A DNA stretch of 64,000 bases. Source: Pullulanibacillus sp. KACC 23026 (GTDB taxonomy: Bacteria; Bacillota; Bacilli; Bacillales; Sporolactobacillaceae). Positions 26,450 through 36,290 of the stretch are shown one piece after another. The stretch lies in the NCBI RefSeq assembly GCF_029094525.1, contig NZ_CP119107.1, forward strand, positions 124,001 through 188,000, read 5' to 3'. The notes beneath the pieces are model-generated. The model had not been told where the DNA came from, did no database searches, and was given only the letters and a program-made list of their open reading frames with translations. How positions within the stretch are numbered: the first letter of the stretch is position 1; the number at the start of each line of letters is the position of its first letter. A program made the position numbers and the translations under genes.

Positions 26450-27400
26450 TTAATACTCAATTCGTGGGTCGACAATCGCATAAAGAATATCAGCAATGAG
26501 GTTACCTATGACAACAAGTGTTGCAGAAATCATAGTAAGTGCCATGATGACAGGATAATCTCGTTGGAAGGCGGCATCAAGGAACAAAAGACCAATTCCA
26601 GGCCAGTTAAAGATAGACTCGACAACTACCGCACCGCCAATAAAGGAAGGGATAATCAAACCGATAATCGTAATAACGGGCATGAGACTATTTCGAAGAC
26701 CATGCTTATACACAACTCGACTTCCTCTAAAGCCTTTTGCTCGGGCTGTACGAATGTAGTCCTGTCTTAATACTTCAATCATGCTTGAGCGCGAATAGCG
26801 TGTTAGACCAGCCATATCGGCTGTTGCCAGCACAAAAGCAGGGAGGATGAGGTGATGGATTCGATCCCAAATGCTAAACGGTGCATTCAAAGTTTGGACA
26901 CCGCCGGCTGGGAAAATCGGGTGCTGAACGGCAAAGAACATAAGAAGGACAAGGCCGATCCAAAAGTTAGGTGTTGCAATACCAAGAAAAGAAACCGTTG
27001 TAACGGTGTAATCTGTTATGGTATAAGGCCGTGTTGCAGATAGAATGCCAAATGGAATTGAGATGATAAAGGCAAGAAGAGCAGATACCACCATTAAAAG
27101 CAGTGTGTTAGGGAGTCGACTGAGTATTAAACTGCTTACTGTTACGCCTTGGTGAATAAGTGAGTCACCAAAATTCCCTTGCAACATCTGCCATAACCAT
27201 TTGAAGTATTGAATGTAGACGGGTTGATCAAGTCCATAGGCATGGATAAAAGCTACACGATCTGATGGTTTAATATGCGGATCCATTAATAAAGAGGTAG
27301 GGTCACCCGGTGCTAAATGAATGATTGCAAAAGAGATAATGGATATGCCAAGTAATAACGGGATCGCCACCAAAATGCGTCGGATGATGTATGATGCCAA
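26450..27400 (-). CDS. appB: Oligopeptide ABC transporter permease (AppB-like)
   Basis: A 316-aa DppB/OppB-family permease (B. subtilis AppB is ~317 aa). It begins [31 protein letters not shown], the hallmark of B subunits, and has the coupling loop [32 protein letters not shown] start with TAGGAGG 8 nt upstream. It pairs with AppC in the membrane to move peptides. The stop is 14 bp before appC. Confidence 0.87.
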   Translation of the reverse strand: MASYIIRRILVAIPLLLGISIISFAIIHLAPGDPTSLLMDPHIKPSDRVAFIHAYGLDQPVYIQYFKWLWQMLQGNFGDSLIHQGVTVSSLILSRLPNTLLLMVVSALLAFIISIPFGILSATRPYTITDYTVTTVSFLGIATPNFWIGLVLLMFFAVQHPIFPAGGVQTLNAPFSIWDRIHHLILPAFVLATADMAGLTRYSRSSMIEVLRQDYIRTARAKGFRGSRVVYKHGLRNSLMPVITIIGLIIPSFIGGAVVVESIFNWPGIGLLFLDAAFQRDYPVIMALTMISATLVVIGNLIADILYAIVDPRIEY

Positions 27401-27476
27401 GTCGATCGCCTCCTAGAATCAGGCTAATGGAAGTTGGAAACGGGAAGGAAGAACCTCCCCGTTCCAAGCCTGAGCA

Positions 27477-29135
27477 TTAGTTTTGTTTAATCCACCAATC
27501 TTTGATGTGGTAGTAGTCAGCTGCTGAGAGCTGTTGAACATTTTGTAGCTTAGGATTGTACATGATGTGCGCATTTGGATAGTACAAGAAGGAATAAGGT
27601 TGATCTTGAGCAATACCAGCTTGAATTTGCTTAATGACTTCTCCGCGCTTCGTTTGATCAGTAATGGATGTGTTTTCTGCCATTAATTTATCCATTGCCG
27701 GGTCTGAGTAATGGACAAAGTTGAGACCATTTTCAGCTTGTGAGGAAGCAAAGATTGCTGTTGGATCTGGGTCAACACTAAGAGACCAGCCTAAGATACA
27801 GGCATCGAACTTCCATGGTTTTGTCGTAACTTCTTGAATAAAGGCACTCCACTCTTCAATTTTTGGAGTGGCTTCCACACCAATTTGTTTCCACATTTGC
27901 TGAGCAACTTGAGCAATTTGCTCACGTGCTGTATTCCCTTGGTTCGTTTTAATAGTGAAAGAGAATTTCTTACCGTCTTTTTCTAATATGCCATCTGGAC
28001 CAGGCTTCCAACCTGCTTCGGCCAGAAGTTTCTTAGCTTTCGCCGGGTTATAGTCAAAAGAAGGGACATCTGGATTGTATGCCCATTTTTCAAGTGGAGA
28101 TCCAGGTGTGTTGGCGATTTTGCCATCCCCGTTTAAAACGGATTTAATTATTTTATTACGATCTAATGCATAAGTTAAGGCTTGGCGTACTTTAGGATCT
28201 TTGAACAAAGGATTCTGCTCATTATAACCAATGAATGTGTAGTCAAGAGCTAAGGTTGTTTGGATTTTAGCTTTACCTTGCTGGACAAGATTTTGGCCGG
28301 TTGCGAGGTCTGTTGATTGAAGATCCATATAATCAATATCGCCAGCTTGGAATTGGGTTAAAAGGGCGTTGGCATCTGGGACGATTTTGTAAGTGATCGT
28401 GTTGATGTGAGCCGGACCATCAAAGTAGTCGGGGTTCTTTTCAACCTTTACATATTGACCGTCTTTCCATTCAACAAACTTATATGGACCGGTACCAATT
28501 GGGTCTTTCGTGTTGAAGTCAGCCTTATCCATTTCTTTAATAGGCACATCCCCTAAAATGTGTTTAGGTAAAATCCCATAGGAACATGTTGTCGTTAGAA
28601 ATGGTGCATAGGGTTCCTTTAAAGTAATTTGGACCGTTGAAGAATCGAGAGCCTTGATGTCTTTGATTTGTTCAAAATCAGAACCCCGCGCCCCCGTGTA
28701 ATCTTTGCTTCTAGGAATGTTATAAGAGAATACGACGTCATCAGCTGTGAAAGGCTTTCCGTCTTGCCATTTGACGCCTGATTTTAAATGGAACGTGTAA
28801 GTTAAGCCATCTGATGAAACATCCCAGCTTTTTGCTAAGTCACCGACGGGTTTTAGGTTTTTATCCACCGTTGTGAGACCATTAAAGATAAAGCCTTCAA
28901 TATCACCGCTTGGTATATCAGTAGAATAGTAAGGGTTAAATGTAGTTGGAGAACCGATCGAACCGACAATGAGGTCACCGCCGTCTTGCGGCTTTCCAGA
29001 ACTTGTTTTAGTTGAATCCGTGTTTTTAGTGTCCGTTTGACTGCTTGTTTTACTTGTGCTGCCACAAGCGCTTAAGACGAGTGACAGGACAACAACGATA
29101 GATAATAAGAGTATAAGTGAACGACTCTTCTTCAA
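27477..29135 (-). CDS. appA: Oligopeptide-binding lipoprotein (AppA-like)
   Basis: A 552-aa extracellular solute-binding protein of family 5. The signal peptide ends in lipobox LSAC (Cys at residue 24), then a Thr/Ser/Lys linker. Mature landmarks: TFNPYYSTDIPSGDIEGFIFNGLTTVD, WQDGKPFTADDVVFSYN, DPIGTGPYKFVEW and FKDPKVRQALTYALDR. TTG start with GGGAGGG upstream. It captures oligopeptides (or nickel-chelates or other ligands of this family) for AppBCDF. Its mid-operon place is as in B. subtilis app. Confidence 0.87.
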   Translation of the reverse strand: MKKSRSLILLLSIVVVLSLVLSACGSTSKTSSQTDTKNTDSTKTSSGKPQDGGDLIVGSIGSPTTFNPYYSTDIPSGDIEGFIFNGLTTVDKNLKPVGDLAKSWDVSSDGLTYTFHLKSGVKWQDGKPFTADDVVFSYNIPRSKDYTGARGSDFEQIKDIKALDSSTVQITLKEPYAPFLTTTCSYGILPKHILGDVPIKEMDKADFNTKDPIGTGPYKFVEWKDGQYVKVEKNPDYFDGPAHINTITYKIVPDANALLTQFQAGDIDYMDLQSTDLATGQNLVQQGKAKIQTTLALDYTFIGYNEQNPLFKDPKVRQALTYALDRNKIIKSVLNGDGKIANTPGSPLEKWAYNPDVPSFDYNPAKAKKLLAEAGWKPGPDGILEKDGKKFSFTIKTNQGNTAREQIAQVAQQMWKQIGVEATPKIEEWSAFIQEVTTKPWKFDACILGWSLSVDPDPTAIFASSQAENGLNFVHYSDPAMDKLMAENTSITDQTKRGEVIKQIQAGIAQDQPYSFLYYPNAHIMYNPKLQNVQQLSAADYYHIKDWWIKQN

Positions 29136-29254
29136 ATGAAACCCTCCCCTAAATTAAAATGAGATAAAATGGATGCAAAAACTAACAGCCTATTAGACGA
29201 ACTTCTGTCCATCCTTCCCCCCTCTCAAGTCAATTCATTATGTAGCACTTATCA

Positions 29255-30280
29255 TCAAGAGTAGAGATGACAAGCGACAAAATGCTCAGTTGATTTTTCT
29301 TTAAAGGCAGGGATCACTTCTCGGCAAATATCCATCGCCATTGGACAACGTGTATGGAACACACAGCCGCTTGGAGGGTTGGCGGGACTCGGCAATTCCC
29401 CTTTCAAGACAATTCGCTCTTTCTTAGCAACCCCTTCTTTCATAGGCACAGGGACCGCAGAAAGTAAGGCTTGCGTATAGGGGTGTAACGGATTGCTATA
29501 AAGTGAATCTTTAGGTGCAACCTCCATCATTTTTCCGAGATACATAACAGCAACGCGATCACTGATATGACGGACAATGCTAAGATCATGCGAGATAAAT
29601 AGGTAGGTGAGATCAAAGTCTTTCTGAAGATCCTGCATCAGATTAACAATTTGAGCCTGGATGGAGACGTCGAGTGCTGAGACGGCTTCATCGGCAATGA
29701 TGAGATCCGGACGAAGGGCAAGCGCACGTGCAATGCCAATCCGTTGGCGCTGACCGCCCGAAAATTCATGAGGGTATCGGTTCATAAAACTAGAGTTAAG
29801 ACCAACCGTTTCAAGCAGTTCCTGTACGCGTTGCTCCCTTTCTTTCCGATTATTAAGAATATTGTGGGTGTGGAGAGGCTCCATCAACGTTTTTTCTAAG
29901 GTTTTTCTTGGATTTAAGGAGGCGTAGGGATCCTGGAATATCATTTGAATATCACGGCGAACGGTTTTTCTAAGGTCATTTTCAGAGGCATGTGAAATAT
30001 CTTTTCCCTTAAAGATAATTTGTCCGTCTGTTGGTTCATAAAGGCGAATAATGGATCGCCCGGCAGTTGATTTTCCACAGCCGGATTCTCCGACAATTCC
30101 AACCGTTTCCCCTTTTTTAACCTTTAACGAAAACCCATCCACTGCTTTTACTTGTCCAACCGTTTTTCTCATGACACCGGATTTGATAGGGAAATGTTTC
30201 TTTAAATCGTTGACTTCGAGAAGATAATCCTGATTGCTACCAAGGCCATTTTCTTGTGAAGTCTGTGTTTCTGTCGTCAT
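29255..30280 (-). CDS. appF: Oligopeptide ABC transporter ATPase (AppF-like)
   Basis: A 341-aa ATPase. Walker [10 protein letters not shown], signature [16 protein letters not shown], Walker [13 protein letters not shown], switch [11 protein letters not shown]. The C-terminal oligopeptide/dipeptide ABC extension has the Fe-S-type cysteines ([14 protein letters not shown] ... ACHL). ATG start with GGAGGTGA upstream; the start overlaps the appD stop by four bases (ATGA). It pairs with AppD to drive import. Confidence 0.88.
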   Translation of the reverse strand: MTTETQTSQENGLGSNQDYLLEVNDLKKHFPIKSGVMRKTVGQVKAVDGFSLKVKKGETVGIVGESGCGKSTAGRSIIRLYEPTDGQIIFKGKDISHASENDLRKTVRRDIQMIFQDPYASLNPRKTLEKTLMEPLHTHNILNNRKEREQRVQELLETVGLNSSFMNRYPHEFSGGQRQRIGIARALALRPDLIIADEAVSALDVSIQAQIVNLMQDLQKDFDLTYLFISHDLSIVRHISDRVAVMYLGKMMEVAPKDSLYSNPLHPYTQALLSAVPVPMKEGVAKKERIVLKGELPSPANPPSGCVFHTRCPMAMDICREVIPAFKEKSTEHFVACHLYS

Positions 30281-31263
30281 TTCGCGGTCACCTCCACTTG
30301 GTCGTATAAGAAACAGCGTACAGAGCGGTTAGGTCCCATCGTTTTGAGTTCAGGTTGGGATTCGAAGCATTTCCCAAAGGCCTTCTTGCAGCGAGGTGCG
30401 AAGCGGCAGCCTGCTGGTAAGGCGTTCGGTGATGGAACGTTGCCAGGAATAGATTCCAGCCTTTTGATTTCCCCATCGAGGGAAGGAACAGAATTAATAA
30501 GGCCTTCTGTGTATGGATGCAAAGGCTTGGCAAACAAATTGGCGATTTCCGCTTCTTCAACGACTTGGCCAGCATACATGACAATAACCCGTTCGGCGAG
30601 CTCTGATACCACACCAAGATCGTGTGTAATAAGGAGAATAGAGGTATTGAATTTCTTGGTCAAATCTTTCATGAGTTCAAGAATTTGGGCCTGAATGGTT
30701 ACATCTAAGGCGGTTGTCGGTTCGTCTGCAATTAAGAGCTTAGGGTTACAACTCATGGCTATGGCAATCATAACCCGTTGTCTCATTCCGCCTGATAGTT
30801 TATGAGGGTATTCATCTACTAAGGATTCAGCCCTTGAAAATCCAACCATTTCTAGAAGTTCAATGGCCTTTTGGCGTGCTTGAGCCCGGGGGATTTTTTG
30901 ATGATACCTCAACACTTCAATAATCTGTTCGCCAATAGTTAAAACAGGGTTAAGGGATGTCATCGGTTCTTGAAAAATCATTGAGATGTCCTTGCCGCGT
31001 ATTTTGCACATTTTCCCTTCGGAGGTTTTAACAAGATTGGTATCTTCCAACCAAATCTCACCATCGACAATTTCACCCCCAGGAGTTGGGACGAGCTTCA
31101 TAATGGATAGAGAAGTCATGCTCTTTCCGCATCCTGATTCACCAACTAAGGCAACGGTCTCTCCTTTTTTAATGGAAAAGTCTACACCATCGACAGCAGG
31201 TGTCACCTCTTTTTTTGATTTGAAATAGGTTTTAAGATTATTAACTTTCAATAACGTTGACAT
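30277..31263 (-). CDS. appD: Oligopeptide ABC transporter ATPase (AppD-like)
   Basis: A 328-aa ATPase, the same length as B. subtilis AppD as I recall. Walker [10 protein letters not shown], signature [16 protein letters not shown], Walker [13 protein letters not shown], switch [11 protein letters not shown]. The C-terminal cysteine cluster is [14 protein letters not shown]. First gene of the unit, preceded by a long AT-rich region. Two ATPases, two permeases and one binding protein give a complete importer. Confidence 0.88.
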   Translation of the reverse strand: MSTLLKVNNLKTYFKSKKEVTPAVDGVDFSIKKGETVALVGESGCGKSMTSLSIMKLVPTPGGEIVDGEIWLEDTNLVKTSEGKMCKIRGKDISMIFQEPMTSLNPVLTIGEQIIEVLRYHQKIPRAQARQKAIELLEMVGFSRAESLVDEYPHKLSGGMRQRVMIAIAMSCNPKLLIADEPTTALDVTIQAQILELMKDLTKKFNTSILLITHDLGVVSELAERVIVMYAGQVVEEAEIANLFAKPLHPYTEGLINSVPSLDGEIKRLESIPGNVPSPNALPAGCRFAPRCKKAFGKCFESQPELKTMGPNRSVRCFLYDQVEVTAK

Positions 31264-31839
31264 GTTAGATCCCCCCTGCAGATTAAGTATGTATAAGATT
31301 GCTGACTGAATAAGACCAGTTCTTGAGATTTATTAGATGGTTTAATGTTAACGAGTTAATTATTCGGTCCTGATTTCAATAGCATAAATGCAAAGGTGTG
31401 CTTTATTTCGGATTGGTTAAAAAAATTCTATACATTTTTCTAAAATTTCGCAAGTATTAATTTATTAAAATTTCAAAAAATATTTTTCATAAATCGTTAC
31501 ATTATTAAAAAATTATTCCTAATATGTTAAAAAAATACACAATGAGTCGTTTGCTGGCTCGAAAGGAAACTTTCAAGAAAAAGATTCATAGTATACTTGT
31601 AACGGGATATCAAATGAATATCCATAACTTTGGCAGATAATCTTTCAAACGGTTCGGATGGTTCCTGAGTTGAAAACAAGAATCTTGCATCCTTTTTATG
31701 ACTGGGTTAAATTAATAGTGTTAGCCGCTTTGTATCGAATTTGGTGTGATCAGGACAGGGCTAATCGGTTTGCATTTGTTAAACCATCCAACTTGACCAA
31801 TTAGTAAAGTTTAAGAATGAGAGTGAGAGGTGAGGTCAG
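31264..31839. other. Long AT-rich intergenic region between divergent units
   Basis: About 575 bp, with an extremely AT-rich core at ~31420-31540 made of A and T tracts, upstream of appD on one side and of a hypothetical gene on the other. Likely carries both promoters; no gene is seen. Such bent AT-rich DNA would suit an Lrp-type or global regulator, but no specific site can be named. Confidence 0.45.
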
Positions 31840-32148
31840 GTGCTTCCATTGATGACCAGAGTTAAAATCGTGTCAGACATTTTAAATTTGGACATGCCTA
31901 TTGGGAAAGAAGCCTACATCATTGCTTATAATCGGCGCGTTGATATTGCCTATAAGTATTTAATTCGGGTTCCATCTATAAAGAAAAATTATTGGGTCGT
32001 CGAACAGGATATTCAACCATTAACGGATGCCGATACAACAGAAGACTTCTCCAAAGAGGCTGAAAATGTTCTCATCGACGTCGCTCTTCAAACAAAACAA
32101 TTTAGTATTATAGATGAGATAAATGATTCAAAAAATCAAAACAAATAA
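31840..32148 (+). CDS. Hypothetical protein (102 aa)
   Basis: GTG start preceded by GAGAGGTGAGG. A later ATG at codon 5 is a possible alternative. The sequence is soluble and mixed alpha/beta in character: RVKIVSDILNLDMPIGKEAYIIAYNRRVDIAYKYLIRVPS, then an acidic middle and a Lys/Asn-rich tail. No signal peptide or membrane helix. I do not recognise the family; the coding quality and ribosome site support a real gene. It is followed by a bidirectional terminator shared with the M42 peptidase gene. Confidence 0.7.
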   Translation: MLPLMTRVKIVSDILNLDMPIGKEAYIIAYNRRVDIAYKYLIRVPSIKKNYWVVEQDIQPLTDADTTEDFSKEAENVLIDVALQTKQFSIIDEINDSKNQNK

Positions 32149-32190
32149 GTCTGATTAAATTCAAATGCAGGGAAATAGTCTTAAAAATAA

Positions 32191-32225
32191 ACACACAGCC
32201 AAGAGCAAAAGGCTGTGTGTTTTTG
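32191..32225. terminator. Bidirectional terminator
   Basis: ACACACAGCC pairs with GGCTGTGTGT over 10 nt, with TTTTTG on plus and a T-rich tail on minus. Shared by the convergent 102-aa gene and the M42 peptidase gene. Confidence 0.85.
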
Positions 32226-32242
32226 TGAACCGTTCGTTGCAT

Positions 32243-33304
32243 TCATTTGAGAAATTGGAAGTCCTTTTTGGTTTTAGGCGTTTCTAAGAAAGCTTGAAGC
32301 AGTGCCTGTGTATTTCGGAGATCCTCAAGGTCAATCACTTCAACAGCTGAGTGTGCGTAACGTGAAGGAATGGATAAAACACCCGTAGGAACCCCTTGCT
32401 TTGAGGTATGCATTTCACCTGCGTCGGTTCCGATACCAGGGAATACCTCTAATTGGTAGGGAATTCCTGCTTTTTGGGCAACCTCTTCAAGTTTTCTTCT
32501 AACGTGGACGCTAGCAATTAAACTAAAATCCATGACCTTTATCCCAGGTCCTTCACCAAGGGCCAATGAATGGTCCATCATTTCTTCGGGAGTATCGCTT
32601 ACTGCGGTGGTATCAATGGCAAGGGAGACATCAGGTTCTAATTGATAAGCCGCTGTTCTGGCACCTCGTAGTCCCACTTCTTCTTGGACAGAAAAAATAC
32701 CATATACAGTGCCTTCTAAAGTCTCACGGTTTAACTGTTTTAATGTTTCATATAGAACGGCGCAGCCTGCACGATCATCAAAGCTTTTCCCAATTAATCG
32801 GTGATTGCCGAATGCCTGCATTTCCGTTTCATATGTAATGAAATCACCCACCCCAATACCGAGCTTCTGCACGTCTTCAGCATTATCTACCCCTACATCG
32901 ATATAGAGCTGCCGATGATTCCTTACCTTTGAAGGGTCATCCCATTTCACCATATGAGCTGAGAGGGTTCCCATGACGCCATAACGAGGTCCGTGCTCCT
33001 TTGTTTGGATGACAACTTTACGAGCGAGTAAAAGACGGTCATCATGCCCGCCAAGCTTCTCAAAACGGAGAAGACCGTTTTTCTCAATCTTTTTAACAAT
33101 AAAGCCCACCTCATCCATGTGAGCTGAGATGGCGACTTTTAATCCCTCTCTTTTTCCTTTGATTGTTACAAGGATATTTCCTAGCCCATCGACGTGCCAA
33201 TCATCCACCCAATCCTTTACGGAATCAACTATAAATCTTGCTACACCATGTTCATGGCCACACGGACCTGAAATAGACGTTAACGCCTTTAAAAATTCTT
33301 CCAC
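32243..33304 (-). CDS. M42-family metallo-aminopeptidase
   Basis: A 353-aa glutamyl/leucyl aminopeptidase-like enzyme (YsdC/FrvX type). Metal ligands and active-site residues visible: His62 and Asp64 in SAHMDEVGF, Asp176 in GKSFDDRAGC, the Glu pair in SVQEEVGLRGA, the Asp of LAIDTTAVSD and the His of SRYAHSAVEV. It forms large tetrahedral dodecamers in known family members and trims peptides intracellularly. Next to an oligopeptide importer, it plausibly degrades imported peptides. ATG start with GGGAGG upstream. Confidence 0.9.
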   Translation of the reverse strand: MEEFLKALTSISGPCGHEHGVARFIVDSVKDWVDDWHVDGLGNILVTIKGKREGLKVAISAHMDEVGFIVKKIEKNGLLRFEKLGGHDDRLLLARKVVIQTKEHGPRYGVMGTLSAHMVKWDDPSKVRNHRQLYIDVGVDNAEDVQKLGIGVGDFITYETEMQAFGNHRLIGKSFDDRAGCAVLYETLKQLNRETLEGTVYGIFSVQEEVGLRGARTAAYQLEPDVSLAIDTTAVSDTPEEMMDHSLALGEGPGIKVMDFSLIASVHVRRKLEEVAQKAGIPYQLEVFPGIGTDAGEMHTSKQGVPTGVLSIPSRYAHSAVEVIDLEDLRNTQALLQAFLETPKTKKDFQFLK

Positions 33305-33532
33305 AATCTGTCATCCTCCCTTTTAAAAAAATTCAATCTTAAAAAAAGAGCATATTGTGTTTTAATATTTAGAATAGTTTACATGATTTGTTTGTAATAG
33401 GACCACTCTAAGGCATCGAGTTTTTTTGGTTGAAGGTTTGAATAAATCAAGGGAGTAACGTTCAAATTAAGATGAATAGGACTTTTGTATAGTCACTTGA
33501 GAGCATTGGAATAAGCAATTAGGAGAATGCCG

Positions 33533-34090
33533 ATGTACAAAAAAAGACTGCTCATCTTAGTGATAAGCGTGCTGCTTATGTGTCTAATCATAGGTTCCAA
33601 AGGTCTTAAAGCTAAGGTTCCTCCATCTAGCCCTGTGAGCGGAGATATCTACATACACACAATGGCCCCTAGCTTTTCGTTAAAATCACTTAGTGGAAAG
33701 ACTTATAATTTGGAAATGACAAAGGGTAAGCCCACTGTTATTAATTTCTGGGCGTCATGGTGCGGCCCATGCAATATGGAAGCGCCTGAGTTGTCGCAGC
33801 TCTATGATCAATATAAAGGGGCGTTTAACCTTTATGCGGTTAATTTGACGGATACGGAATGGTCCATAAAAGCTGTCAAGGCGTTTAAAGCTCGGTACCA
33901 ATTTGCTTTCCCAGTATTACTAGACACTGACGGTAATGTTTCAGAACTTTATCACATTCGACCTGTCCCCACTACCGTTTTCTTAAATTCAAAAGGAGAG
34001 ATAGTGGATCAAGTGCTTGGATATGGCGGTGAAGGAGTCCTCGAAGCTAAACTCCAAAAGCTGCTTAAAGGAGAGACAGACCCCAACTGA
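33533..34090 (+). CDS. Membrane-anchored thioredoxin-like protein (TlpA/ResA family)
   Basis: 185 aa from ATG 33533; an upstream ATG at 33527 is only 1 nt from the AGGAG site, so the second is preferred. Residues ~5-21 form a single N-terminal membrane anchor. The redoxin domain has APSFSLKSLSGK, VINFWASWCGPC with active-site Cys77 and Cys80, and VRPVPTT-like cis-Pro text (IRPVPTTVFLNSKG). It acts outside the membrane as a thiol-disulfide reductant, e.g. in cytochrome c maturation or spore envelope assembly. No ccd or res genes are adjacent, so the partner is unknown. Confidence 0.88.
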   Translation: MYKKRLLILVISVLLMCLIIGSKGLKAKVPPSSPVSGDIYIHTMAPSFSLKSLSGKTYNLEMTKGKPTVINFWASWCGPCNMEAPELSQLYDQYKGAFNLYAVNLTDTEWSIKAVKAFKARYQFAFPVLLDTDGNVSELYHIRPVPTTVFLNSKGEIVDQVLGYGGEGVLEAKLQKLLKGETDPN

Positions 34091-34263
34091 GAGGGAGCTG
34101 TCCTTAAAATAGTCATTCATTAGCGGCCCGCTTTCCTTCTATCTTGAAGGAAGGCGGGTTTGTACTTTACTTATTGGAAATTTAAATGAACTTATCCCGA
34201 TTCCTAATGGTCCTTTTTTAATTGAGTAGGTAGGAAACTAGAAATAAAAGGGGTATGTCAATT

Positions 34264-35064
34264 ATGGCGATTAAAATAGATGGAAGAGAAGCATTGACCG
34301 ATAATGGGCAAATAGTCTTAACTAAAGTGCCAGAAATAACTATTAATTTCTGGATCGCCAAACTACTAACGACGGGAATGGGAGAAGTCTTTTCTGATTT
34401 CCTTGTCAAACAAATCAATCCCATAATGGCGGTGGGGCTTGGGGGATTGGGTCTTATCCTTTCTCTTTGGCTTCAATTCACAGTCAAACGTTATATGACA
34501 TGGATTTATTGGCTGGTCGTTGTGATGGTAAGTATCTTCGGGACCATGGCAGCAGATACTGTCCATGTGGTTCTTGGTATCCCGTACTATATCTCAACAA
34601 TTGGCTTTATGTTAGGACTATTCATCATTTTCTATTTATGGTATAGAATCGAGCATTCATTATCCATCCACAGCATTTATACAAAACGGCGCGAACTTTT
34701 TTACTGGCTGACGGTTTTAACAACTTTTGCCCTTGGAACGGCATGCGGTGATATGACTGCTTCAACTCTCCATTTGGGTTATTTGAGTTCAGGCATCCTT
34801 TTTCTAGTGCTTTTCATGATCCCTGCTTTGGGCGTTCGTTTCGCCAATTTTTCCCCAGTCTTTTCCTTTTGGTTTGCTTATATCATGACCCGTCCAGTTG
34901 GAGCCTCTTTTTCTGACTGGTTATCTAAACCCAAAAACGGAGGCGGTATGGGATTTGGGGACGGTCAAATTAGTTTAAGGCTAACCATTATCATAATATT
35001 AGTAGTGGGTTACCTGCATTTCACGAAGAAGGACCTGAGACTATCAAACTTAAAGTCTGAATAA
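34264..35064 (+). CDS. DUF347 (COG4705-like) multipass membrane protein
   Basis: About 266 aa from ATG 34264; an earlier in-frame ATG at 34255 lies 1 nt from the AAAAGGGG site. Two internal repeats resemble the DUF347 unit: KVPEITINFWIAKLLTTGMGEVFSDFLV early, and FYWLTVLTTFALGTACGDMTAS, then FWFAYIMTRPVGASFSDWLSKP, later. Seven to eight hydrophobic segments. The function of the family is not established to my knowledge. It stands alone between two terminators. Confidence 0.82.
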   Translation: MAIKIDGREALTDNGQIVLTKVPEITINFWIAKLLTTGMGEVFSDFLVKQINPIMAVGLGGLGLILSLWLQFTVKRYMTWIYWLVVVMVSIFGTMAADTVHVVLGIPYYISTIGFMLGLFIIFYLWYRIEHSLSIHSIYTKRRELFYWLTVLTTFALGTACGDMTASTLHLGYLSSGILFLVLFMIPALGVRFANFSPVFSFWFAYIMTRPVGASFSDWLSKPKNGGGMGFGDGQISLRLTIIIILVVGYLHFTKKDLRLSNLKSE

Positions 35065-35072
35065 AAGAAGAG

Positions 35073-35107
35073 ACGCCTGATGGGAGAAGATCCCATGGGT
35101 GTTTTTT
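35073..35107 (+). terminator. Terminator of the DUF347 gene
   Basis: ACGCCTGATGGG pairs imperfectly with CCCATGGGTGT, followed by TTTTTT. Confidence 0.8.
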
Positions 35108-35239
35108 AACTTTACTTGCCGAAGCCTATACTTCTACTAGGTGTGATGAAAAATAATCTAATAGAAAAAGTTATTTTCGAACCTGAATATTAGGTAAATT
35201 TATCGGCTTGATTCGACAAAATTCCATTAAAAAATAGAC

Positions 35240-35269
35240 TTTATTAAAAAATTTGTCTTTTTTAATAAA
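35240..35269. promoter_or_regulatory. Perfect 12-bp inverted repeat upstream of cupin/HD-GYP-peptide unit
   Basis: TTTATTAAAAAA (35240-35251) and TTTTTTAATAAA (35258-35269) are exact inverted repeats separated by TTTGTC. It lies about 105 bp upstream of the cupin/HD-GYP start and just upstream of a possible promoter (TTGTCA at 35276-35281 with an AT-rich -10 region near 35297-35304). It could be a repressor or activator site; A/T-rich palindromes also arise by chance. Confidence 0.45.
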
Positions 35270-35372
35270 ACCTAGTTGTCAGACTAGTTTTTTTCATATA
35301 AATTATAAGTTGGGGACACTTATATGATAAAATAGGTATACTATCCTTTAAATGGAAATGAGGGACACCTAG

Positions 35373-36275
35373 TTGCTAAAGGGTCTAAACATAGAAGGCA
35401 AAGCAATTGAGACGGTAAATATGAAAGGCATAGAGGTCTCCTTGTTAGCGTCCTCGCATGATGGAACCGAAGTTATTCGGCACCGCTTGGAAAAAGGCCA
35501 TCGCTGGGGCATGACCCCTCAAGAAGGTTGGCAGGCTCTAGAATTTCTTTACATAACAGAAGGAAAACTATCACTTGTTGACTCAGACGATAGGTTTATA
35601 TTCTCGAAAGGTGATCATCTTTATGGGAATCCAATAGAGGGATTTGCTATGTTTATTGCTGAGGAAGATACTGAGTTTATCTATGTTTGTAGTAAACCAG
35701 TTTTTCATCATTATAGTAAGGAAATAAAGGAATTGCTTCGTTTTGCTATTGAAGTAGAAGAAAAGGACGGATATACTTCAGATCACTGCCAGCGGATTAT
35801 GGAACTTTCTATGGAAGTGGGAAAAGAGATGGAGTTATCACCGTATGAAATGTATTTACTTAATAATGCGTCCTTTCTCCATGATGTAGGCAAAATAAAA
35901 GTTCCCATAGAAGTTTTAAATAAAACAACTAAATTGGAGCCGTATGAATGGGAACTAATTAAATCACATACTACATTCGGCCGAGAAATACTTGAACAAA
36001 CAGGTAATCCAACCTTAGCACAGGTAGGGAAAATTATTGAACAGCATCATGAACGGTATGATGGAAAGGGTTACCCTCATAGTTTAAAGGCATCAGAGAT
36101 TAACCTGTTAGCAGCCATTATATCTGTGGTTGACTCTTATGATGCGATGACGACCGATCGGGTGTATCAAAAGGCTCGGTCCAAAGAAGAGGCAATTGAA
36201 GAAATTGTGAGATGCGGTGGCGAAAGGTATCATCCACTAGTGGTTGATGCCTTTTTAAAAATAATTAATCAATAA
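35373..36275 (+). CDS. Cupin/HD-GYP domain protein (putative cyclic-di-GMP phosphodiesterase)
   Basis: A 300-aa protein starting at TTG, with GAGGG about 11 nt upstream. Residues ~25-110 form a cupin-like beta domain (LEKGHRWGMTPQEGWQALEFLYITEGKLSLV, FSKGDHLYGNP). Residues ~120-300 form an HD-GYP domain: His170-Asp171 in FLHDVGKIKVP and the intact HHERYDGKGYP motif at 225-235. HD-GYP proteins usually hydrolyse c-di-GMP (or cGAMP) with a bimetal centre; the key residues are present here. The cupin part may sense a small ligand. No signal peptide, so cytosolic. A peptide gene starts 15 bp after its stop. Confidence 0.88.
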   Translation: MLKGLNIEGKAIETVNMKGIEVSLLASSHDGTEVIRHRLEKGHRWGMTPQEGWQALEFLYITEGKLSLVDSDDRFIFSKGDHLYGNPIEGFAMFIAEEDTEFIYVCSKPVFHHYSKEIKELLRFAIEVEEKDGYTSDHCQRIMELSMEVGKEMELSPYEMYLLNNASFLHDVGKIKVPIEVLNKTTKLEPYEWELIKSHTTFGREILEQTGNPTLAQVGKIIEQHHERYDGKGYPHSLKASEINLLAAIISVVDSYDAMTTDRVYQKARSKEEAIEEIVRCGGERYHPLVVDAFLKIINQ

Positions 36276-36290
36276 GGAGGAACAAGAAAA

